Below are positions 1 through 4,302 of a DNA stretch of 5,511 nucleotides, piece by piece. The stretch comes from Gammaproteobacteria bacterium (GTDB lineage: Bacteria; Pseudomonadota; Gammaproteobacteria; Pseudomonadales; Azotimanducaceae). The stretch covers positions 1 to 5,511 of the forward strand of contig QIDL01000237.1 in assembly GCA_003228415.1 (NCBI GenBank), in the 5' to 3' direction. The position numbers and the translations under genes are program-made. A model generated the notes under the pieces. It saw nothing but the letters and a program-made list of their open reading frames with translations, did not search any database and was not told the origin of the DNA. Position 1 is the stretch's first letter, and each line of letters starts with the position of its first letter.

Positions 1-22
1 GGGGTTCGACTGACCGCAGGCA

Positions 23-56
23 AAGCGCGCGCTTACTCAGCCAGTCGACGCTGGCT
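23..56 (-). terminator. Possible hairpin terminator after the esterase gene
   Basis: Two inverted repeats sit at the 3' end of the esterase gene. One is a perfect 6-bp stem, AGCCAG/CTGGCT (39-44 and 51-56), with a 6-nt loop, overlapping the stop codon. The other is a 12-bp palindrome, AAGCGCGCGCTT (23-34), just downstream. Neither is followed by a T-run in the minus-strand direction, so this is not a classical intrinsic terminator. It could be a transcript-stabilising or rho-assisted end, or chance in GC-rich DNA. Nothing else is visible in positions 1-54. Confidence 0.2.
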
Positions 57-1530
57 ATCGGATGCCTTCCCAGGCCCTGCGCTCCGCGGCATCCGGGTCC
101 ATGACCGTGGTCGATTCGTCATCGAAGCACATGGTAGCCCGCTCTTTCAGATCATAGGCTCCCCAGCCTGGATCGAGATCGGTAATGAAACTGGTCCAGG
201 ATCGATGCATCAGGTCCGCAATGTGCTGTGGCTTGTCACCCGGACCAATAAACACATCAACACCCCCCTTATCGAGATTGTCGAATGCGAAGGGAATCTC
301 CAGAGAATGGGTGGCTCCCAAGCGGCCTTCGAACGCCCGTGACTTCCAGCGGAACTGATACATCCAGTTGTTACTTGCCGGGTCCGCCTGCAATCGAGCC
401 TCCACCAGTCGAATCGCCGGAATCCTGAACATATGGTCGGTGGTCATCGCGATCATCAATTCATCAACGCTCGCACCCGGACGGGTCTGGCGATAGACGT
501 CCAGCACCTGATCCGCACCATAGGATGCAGCAGCCCGTTGCAGGGCGTCACCGTCCACCGCGCCATATCCCCACAGCGTCGTCTCGTCATGGTTGCTGCC
601 CGTCAGCACCGGAATCTCACTGGAGACCCCGTCCGCGATGGCGCCAAGTGGATTTTTCGGAATCACCGAATTGCCCTCCACCGGGTAGAAAGGTGCAACA
701 GCCACACCAAAAACTCCCATCGATCCGGCATCCTGGCCGATCTCGGTGCTGATCCGATCCTGAGCATCCAGTATGGCCTCGACGCTGACAGCCGCCAGCG
801 CTTCCGGTGTCCGCGCCTCGAGTGTCTCCATCAGTTTTTCCGCGCACAACTCACCAGCCGCTTTGGGAAGGGTGTGGTGGGCCGCGCCGCTCTGGGGGAT
901 CGCCGCCCGGAACAGACCTCGCGCTTCAGGACTGGCCAGCAACGTCGACACCGCAAAGGCGCCCGCCGACTCACCGGCGATGGTGATCTTTGCCGGATCG
1001 CCACCAAAACGCTCGATATTGGCCTGCAGCCACCTCAACGCCTCGATCTGATCGAGCAGACCGTTGACCCCGGAACTTGCGTACTCCGTGCCCAGATGGG
1101 AAAGATCCGTAAAACCAAGGGCGCCGAGTCGATAATTGATGCTGACAACCACGATGTTGCCCTGGTTCGCGAAGCGGGCGCCGGCATACCATGGAATGGC
1201 TCCTTGACCGGTGCGGTAGCCGCCTCCATGAATCCACAGCAGCACCGGCCGCTTACCGTCATCCGCTGCCGGTGTACAGACATTCAGCGTCAGGCAATCT
1301 TCATCCCAGCGCACCGCCACGCTATCGGTAAGACCGCCCGAGGGTGTCTGTGGTGCCGCCGGTCCAAATCGCTTGGCAGCCCGGACCTCCCGCCACGGCT
1401 CAACCGGCTGCGCAGCCTTGAACCGGCGGCTGCCAACGGGCGGCGCGGCATACGGCACGCCGGCGAAGAGCAGCGCACCCTCTTTTTCCCGGCCCTCGAT
1501 AGGCCCACAGGTGGTTTCGACAATCGACAT
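55..1530 (-). CDS. Type-B carboxylesterase (alpha/beta hydrolase)
   Basis: This 491-residue protein should hydrolyse carboxylic esters to acid and alcohol; its natural substrate cannot be told from sequence. The fold and family markers are clear. The N-terminal block FAGVPYAAPPVG is at residues 22-33. The type-B signature EDCLTLNV is at 77-84 and the oxyanion-hole motif HGGGY at 101-105. The nucleophile elbow GESAG is at 186-190, inside the longer signature that begins FGGDPAK at 175. The likely triad is Ser188, Glu316 (in GSNHDET) and His408 (in GATHS). Length is normal for bacterial members. There is no signal peptide, so it is probably cytoplasmic. The ATG start is supported by a purine-rich ribosome binding site (AAGGGGAAGG) a few bases upstream and by the conserved N-terminal block beginning soon after. 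It lies 83 nt after the toxin gene on the same strand, and a weak promoter-like pair in that gap suggests it can be transcribed separately. Para-nitrobenzyl-esterase-like or drug-ester hydrolase activity is possible but is inference. Confidence 0.95.
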   Translation of the reverse strand: MSIVETTCGPIEGREKEGALLFAGVPYAAPPVGSRRFKAAQPVEPWREVRAAKRFGPAAPQTPSGGLTDSVAVRWDEDCLTLNVCTPAADDGKRPVLLWIHGGGYRTGQGAIPWYAGARFANQGNIVVVSINYRLGALGFTDLSHLGTEYASSGVNGLLDQIEALRWLQANIERFGGDPAKITIAGESAGAFAVSTLLASPEARGLFRAAIPQSGAAHHTLPKAAGELCAEKLMETLEARTPEALAAVSVEAILDAQDRISTEIGQDAGSMGVFGVAVAPFYPVEGNSVIPKNPLGAIADGVSSEIPVLTGSNHDETTLWGYGAVDGDALQRAAASYGADQVLDVYRQTRPGASVDELMIAMTTDHMFRIPAIRLVEARLQADPASNNWMYQFRWKSRAFEGRLGATHSLEIPFAFDNLDKGGVDVFIGPGDKPQHIADLMHRSWTSFITDLDPGWGAYDLKERATMCFDDESTTVMDPDAAERRAWEGIR

Positions 1531-1534
1531 CGGA

Positions 1535-1544
1535 CCTTCCCCTT
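1535..1544 (-). promoter_or_regulatory. Ribosome binding site of the esterase gene
   Basis: Minus-strand AAGGGGAAGG ends 4 nt before the ATG at 1530-1528. It is the only strong purine run near this start, and it supports the 491-residue reading of the esterase. Confidence 0.55.
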
Positions 1545-1559
1545 AAGATCAAATGGCCG

Positions 1560-1591
1560 ATTAGAGTAGTCCGGACCGGGGCATCGATCAA
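1560..1591 (-). promoter_or_regulatory. Weak promoter-like pair upstream of the esterase
   Basis: In the 83-nt gap between toxin and esterase genes, the minus strand carries TCTAAT (1565-1560, one mismatch to the -10 consensus). TTGATC (1591-1586, four of six to the -35 consensus) lies 20 nt upstream. The spacing is longer than the usual 16-18, so only the -10 element is attractive. The remaining gap holds an inverted repeat CCGGCT/AGCCGG (1602-1607, 1616-1621) that overlaps the toxin stop codon. Confidence 0.2.
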
Positions 1592-1613
1592 TCGGGCTTA
1601 TCCGGCTTCGGCA

Positions 1614-2039
1614 TCAGCCGGCGCGGACCTGAAACCCCTCTCGGGAGGCGGCTCGATTGAGTACGGCATCAAAACAGACGAACTCGAGCGAAGTGGGATC
1701 TCCTTCGGAAGCCGAATACGCCGCAGCCAGTTGCAGACTGTCGGCGGCGCGCAGTGCATGGACCCGCAACATTCGCTGAGCCTGGGACCTCAGGACGTTT
1801 CCCGGCTGCACTTCATACCAGTAGCGGGCAAGTTCACGCAGTCTCAATAGAATTTCGTTCACCTGAGCCTCCGGCAATCGGCCTTCCCGCTCCAGCCGGG
1901 CGACCGCAGAGGTGCACTCGACCGGGGTGCCCCACCAGGCCAGCACGTTCCCGTCGTCTTCGAGCATGCTGAGCGCAAACGCGCTTCGCGGATCCTGCAC
2001 GAGCAGCGTGACGAGTGCCGATGTATCCCAGAACTTCAT
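1614..2039 (-). CDS. VapC-like PIN-domain ribonuclease toxin
   Basis: This 141-residue protein is a single PIN domain, the Mg-dependent endoribonuclease fold of VapC toxins, which cleave RNA (often tRNA or rRNA) when free of antitoxin. It begins with the characteristic MKFWDTSALV strand. The four expected acidic metal ligands are visible: Asp5, Glu41 (in TPVECTSAVARLEREG), Asp100 (in LRAADSLQLAAA) and Asp124 (in FVCFDAVLNRAA). Length is typical and nothing looks broken. The ATG overlaps the stop of the upstream antitoxin gene as ATGA. No strong ribosome binding site precedes it, so translation is probably coupled to the antitoxin. That would help keep toxin below antitoxin. The family assignment is strong; the RNA target is unknown. 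I give no symbol because the partner antitoxin is of Phd type rather than a canonical VapB. Confidence 0.93.
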   Translation of the reverse strand: MKFWDTSALVTLLVQDPRSAFALSMLEDDGNVLAWWGTPVECTSAVARLEREGRLPEAQVNEILLRLRELARYWYEVQPGNVLRSQAQRMLRVHALRAADSLQLAAAYSASEGDPTSLEFVCFDAVLNRAASREGFQVRAG

Positions 2040-2326
2040 CGGCCACCGCGCCGCTCGTCCTGGATCACTTCGAGCAGGTTTCCCTCAGCCAGTTCTCCAA
2101 CCTGGAGCGGGCGGGGTCGAAACCTGTTGGGGTCGAGCACGCCCGCCACCACGCCCGCAGCCAGCAGACGGGCCAACCTCGGATCGTCGGTCTGATCAGA
2201 AGACGCGGGTATCAAGCTGGCCACAGGCGTTTTTCGATCCATGATCAGCACAGTTTCTCCCGCACGCACCCTTCTCAAATAGGCGCTGAGGCTGTTTTTG
2301 ACTTCAGAAATCGTCGCTCTGACCAT
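2036..2326 (-). CDS. Phd/YefM-family antitoxin of the PIN-toxin module
   Basis: This 96-residue protein should neutralise the PIN toxin by binding it and repress its own promoter. Residues 4-40 (ATISEVKNSLSAYLRRV, then RAGETVLIMDRKTPVASLIP) match the N-terminal Phd/YefM DNA-binding and dimerisation domain. The R-A-G-E-x-V and D-R-x-x-P-V-A signatures of that family are clear. Residues 41-96 are a polar tail, with a probable helix near the end (EGNLLEVIQDERRGGR) of the kind that wraps the toxin. The start is uncertain. The ATG at 2326 fits family N-termini best, but an in-frame TTG six nt upstream (2332) would add two residues. Neither has a good Shine-Dalgarno sequence. The gene overlaps the toxin gene by 4 nt. 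A strong promoter-like pair and flanking palindromes lie immediately upstream, consistent with autoregulation. Confidence 0.92.
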   Translation of the reverse strand: MVRATISEVKNSLSAYLRRVRAGETVLIMDRKTPVASLIPASSDQTDDPRLARLLAAGVVAGVLDPNRFRPRPLQVGELAEGNLLEVIQDERRGGR

Positions 2327-2332
2327 GCGCAA

Positions 2333-2344
2333 TCAACCGGTTGA
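2333..2344. promoter_or_regulatory. Perfect 12-bp palindrome, candidate TA operator
   Basis: TCAACCGGTTGA reads the same on both strands and ends 6 nt before the antitoxin ATG, just downstream of the predicted promoter. Phd-type antitoxins bind short palindromes at this position to repress their own operon, so this is the best operator candidate. The palindrome is seen directly; the binding role is inferred. Confidence 0.5.
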
Positions 2345-2356
2345 ACGCTTCTAGCT

Positions 2357-2385
2357 ATGTTAGCTATATATAAATAGCCTTTCAA
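2357..2385 (-). promoter_or_regulatory. Predicted sigma-70 promoter of the toxin-antitoxin operon
   Basis: On the minus strand TTGAAA (2385-2380, five of six to -35) is followed after exactly 17 nt by TAACAT (2362-2357, four of six to -10). Transcription would start near 2350, giving a leader of about 25 nt before the antitoxin ATG. The spacer is AT-rich and contains an alternative -10, TATATA, which can pair with TTAACT upstream at a 16-nt spacing. Two copies of the self-complementary hexamer TAGCTA (2352-2357 and 2361-2366) overlap the -10 and could also be protein-binding half-sites. Confidence 0.5.
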
Positions 2386-2387
2386 GC

Positions 2388-2397
2388 CAGTTAACTG
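2388..2397. promoter_or_regulatory. Perfect 10-bp palindrome upstream of the TA promoter
   Basis: CAGTTAACTG is self-complementary and lies just upstream of the -35 element of the predicted TA promoter. With the palindrome at 2333-2344 it brackets the promoter; the two centres are 54 bp apart, close to five helical turns. The sequences of the two palindromes differ, so they need not bind the same protein. A GCCAG/CTGGC inverted repeat (2386-2390, 2400-2404) overlaps it. The rest of the gap, 2405-2455, shows no gene and no T-rich terminator for the exporter gene. Confidence 0.3.
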
Positions 2398-2455
2398 TCC
2401 TGGCCGTTGGCACGATGGCAAGTGCATATCACGAATATGGACGGGCAACTCGGCG

Positions 2456-3799
2456 CTACCGATATCCCATGCGTCGAACCGGACGAAACCACACACCCAC
2501 GACGGCTATGCCGATCATGAATAATCCCGTACCCATCAGCATGTAGAGCACATCCCAGCCCGCCAGCACGCCGGCCGCCGCCGCCGAAATTGGGAACAAT
2601 CCCTGGGAAGCCAGCATGATCACGCTCATCACCCGACCGAGCTTCTCGCGCGGTACACGTTGCTGAACCCAGGTGGTGAGCACGATGATGACATAGCCAT
2701 CGAGTACCGAAGCAACCAGCACCACAGCCGCAATCATCCAGGTATTCTGGATCATCGTCATGGCCAGCATGATGCCGCCGAAGAGCATGAAGTCGGCCAG
2801 CAGCAGCGTGCCGAAGCGGTTCGGTCGGAGATGCGTTGTGGTACCGGCAAGGATGACCCCGGCGATCGACCCTGTTCCCAGTGCCGACATGATGATGCCG
2901 AACGCTGCGGCACCTTCGCTCAGATAGGCGTCCGCAAACGCCGGGATTCCCACCATGAACGGGCCGCGAAACACCAGTCCGTACATGCCGATGAAGATTG
3001 CGAAGCTGCGAAGTGGTACATCGTTCCAGGTGTAGCGCAATCCCTCCATCAGGGTCGCCATGACACTTCCCGGTACCTTCTCGTCCGGCGGATACCGATC
3101 CCGAATCATCAGCAGTATGGCGATGGGTACCAGAAAGGTGAGCGCATCCACCGCGAACACCAGCGACAGTCCCGCCGAATCCTCCAGTCCGGATTGCTCA
3201 GCAGAACCAAGGCTCGCAATCAACCCACCCGCAGCCAACGGACCGAGCACCAGGGTGAGCTGCGCCGTGCCCTGGGTGAGACTGTTACCGGCTGCCAGAC
3301 GCTCGGCCGGCAGCAGTCGCGGCGGGAAGGCACTGGCCGCCGGGAACATGAAGGCATCGGCAACACCAAACAAAAACGCAATCCCATAGATCAGCCAGAC
3401 ATCGATCTGCCCGGTAAAGGTGAACGCGGCCAGGGCGGCCATCAACCCCATGCGTACCAGGTTCGAAACCAGCAGCACCACACGCGGCGAATAGGTATCG
3501 GTTACCACACCGCCGACCAGCATGAAGATCGCTCTGGGGACGGCCGCTACCGCGATCATCGTGCCCATCACCAGTGGATCGCCGGTGAGCTTCAACACCA
3601 GCCAGGGCATGGCGATGAAGGTCAGTTGATCGCCGGTAAAGGAGATAGCGGTGGCAATCCAGAACAGCCGGAACTCTCTGAATTTGAGCGGCTCAGTGAT
3701 GGCTGCGATGGATGGCCTCGCCGATGACGATTCGGGCCAGTATAGAAGCTGCGGGGCTGAGGCGCTTTCCGTATATCCCAACCATCTGGGACCGGCCAT
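2456..3799 (-). CDS. Major facilitator superfamily exporter, MFS_3 type
   Basis: This 447-residue inner-membrane protein has the hydrophobic pattern of 12 transmembrane helices and should be a proton-driven exporter of a small molecule; the substrate is not evident. It resembles the MFS_3 (EntS-like) branch. TM1 and TM2 lie around residues 42-100. A motif-A-like loop, GGVVTDTYSPR, is at 96-106. The half-repeat hallmarks are LLPAERLAAGNSL at 162-174 before TM5 and VPREKLGRVMSV at 383-394 before TM11. Longer polar loops at 199-209 and 233-260 flank the centre. The protein ends in basic residues (RPVRRMGYR), usual for a cytoplasmic tail. The N-terminus is doubtful. Homologous sequence seems to begin near residue 33 (AITEPLKFREFRLFW), the first 32 residues look unlike transporter sequence, and no Shine-Dalgarno precedes the ATG. 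The only other usual start before TM1 is TTG at codon 7. It is divergent from the lipoprotein gene, with no regulator gene nearby. Confidence 0.9.
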   Translation of the reverse strand: MAGPRWLGYTESASAPQLLYWPESSSARPSIAAITEPLKFREFRLFWIATAISFTGDQLTFIAMPWLVLKLTGDPLVMGTMIAVAAVPRAIFMLVGGVVTDTYSPRVVLLVSNLVRMGLMAALAAFTFTGQIDVWLIYGIAFLFGVADAFMFPAASAFPPRLLPAERLAAGNSLTQGTAQLTLVLGPLAAGGLIASLGSAEQSGLEDSAGLSLVFAVDALTFLVPIAILLMIRDRYPPDEKVPGSVMATLMEGLRYTWNDVPLRSFAIFIGMYGLVFRGPFMVGIPAFADAYLSEGAAAFGIIMSALGTGSIAGVILAGTTTHLRPNRFGTLLLADFMLFGGIMLAMTMIQNTWMIAAVVLVASVLDGYVIIVLTTWVQQRVPREKLGRVMSVIMLASQGLFPISAAAAGVLAGWDVLYMLMGTGLFMIGIAVVGVWFRPVRRMGYR

Positions 3800-3833
3800 C
3801 AGACAAGGGTAACATTCGCTGTCGACGGGAAAC

Positions 3834-3844
3834 GAGGGAGGAGG
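3834..3844 (+). promoter_or_regulatory. Strong Shine-Dalgarno deciding the lipoprotein start
   Basis: A continuous purine run, GAGGGAGGAGG, ends two bases before ATG 3847. The GGGAGG part (3836-3841) gives a 5-nt spacer. It selects the ATG at 3847 over the in-frame ATG at 3712, and it is the best ribosome binding site in the window. Confidence 0.75.
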
Positions 3845-3846
3845 CC

Positions 3847-4275
3847 ATGACCGGCAATTTGATTCATGAATCGGTCCGTTCGATATGGGCTTCGCTCACC
3901 ACGGTGGTCTTCCTGTTTGTTGTCGGTGGTTGTCAGGCCCCTCAATTCGGCGAACCGGGTTTCGATGTCGACTGGTCGCAACACCAGGCACTGTATCGGA
4001 CGCTCAACAAGGTACGAAGAGAGGCGCGGGAACTACGCTTCAACACCGGGACGGTCTCGCGAGCAGAAGTGCGAGACATGCTGGCGGATCAAGACGATCG
4101 GATACGCGAAATCCTCGACGAGGATCAATGGCTGGTTTATGACACCCGGCAACAGCGCGACTATCTCACCCGCCGCCTGTACAGCCAGGCCCTGGAAAAC
4201 GATTCCCGATTCGACGCCACATTGTCGCCTTACGGCCGCGGTACCACCACCGCCTACCCACCACCATCGAACTAA
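3847..4275 (+). CDS. Small putative outer-membrane lipoprotein, function unknown
   Basis: This 142-residue protein starts at the ATG behind a very strong Shine-Dalgarno. The N-terminus is a lipoprotein signal: a short polar region with Arg11, a hydrophobic core at about residues 13-26 (IWASLTTVVFLFVV), and the lipobox VGGC with the lipidated Cys29. Residue +2 is Gln, not Asp, so sorting to the outer membrane is expected. The mature part is highly charged and looks mostly helical from about 43 to 118, including ADQDDRIREILDEDQWLVYD at 80-99. The tail (119-142) is probably disordered and ends in a proline-rich AYPPPSN. The helix-plus-LDEDQ pattern faintly recalls the LTxxQ motifs of periplasmic Spy/CpxP-like proteins, but I do not recognise a family with confidence. 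It is divergent from the exporter (47-bp gap) and convergent with the amidase (27-bp gap), so it is probably transcribed alone. No hairpin terminator is visible in the 27 bp after the stop. Confidence 0.82.
   Translation: MTGNLIHESVRSIWASLTTVVFLFVVGGCQAPQFGEPGFDVDWSQHQALYRTLNKVRREARELRFNTGTVSRAEVRDMLADQDDRIREILDEDQWLVYDTRQQRDYLTRRLYSQALENDSRFDATLSPYGRGTTTAYPPPSN
3861..3872. promoter_or_regulatory. Perfect 12-bp palindrome in the divergent exporter/lipoprotein region
   Basis: GATTCATGAATC is perfectly self-complementary. It lies within codons 5-9 of the lipoprotein gene and about 62-73 nt upstream of the exporter ATG, where the exporter promoter would be expected. It could be an operator for a transcription factor acting on one or both genes. 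No regulator is encoded in the window, and a chance palindrome in coding DNA is equally plausible. Confidence 0.2.
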
Positions 4276-4302
4276 CAGCGCCGCAATGGCAGGAACCGCG
4301 GA

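Noticed and set aside
433..1569. Long plus-strand open frame (378 codons) opposite the esterase
   Set aside because: Antisense to a clear type-B carboxylesterase with conserved motifs; its translation is rich in Arg, His and Gln with no recognisable domain, the usual artefact of GC-rich codon usage.
1602..1621. CCGGCT/AGCCGG hairpin after the toxin as an intrinsic terminator
   Set aside because: Only a 6-bp stem with an 8-nt loop that spans the toxin stop codon, and no T-run follows on the minus strand.
2327..2455. Small gene or RNA in the gap between exporter and antitoxin
   Set aside because: No open frame with a start and ribosome binding site and no stable RNA-like fold; the promoter and palindromes account for the part next to the antitoxin, and 2405-2455 shows nothing distinctive.
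2660..3727. Long plus-strand open frame (355 codons) opposite the exporter
   Set aside because: Its translation is a low-complexity His/Arg/Gln/Glu-rich product, as expected when hydrophobic transmembrane codons are read in antisense. The minus-strand exporter explains the region fully.
3712..3846. Upstream extension of the lipoprotein frame to an earlier ATG at 3712
   Set aside because: It would bury the signal peptide 45 residues inside the protein and overlap the exporter gene; the strong Shine-Dalgarno and lipobox spacing fix the start at 3847.
3799..3984. 61-codon minus-strand frame ending on the exporter start codon
   Set aside because: It overlaps the exporter ATG as TGATG, like a coupled leader peptide, but its composition looks like antisense of the lipoprotein gene and there is no ribosome binding site or recognisable motif.
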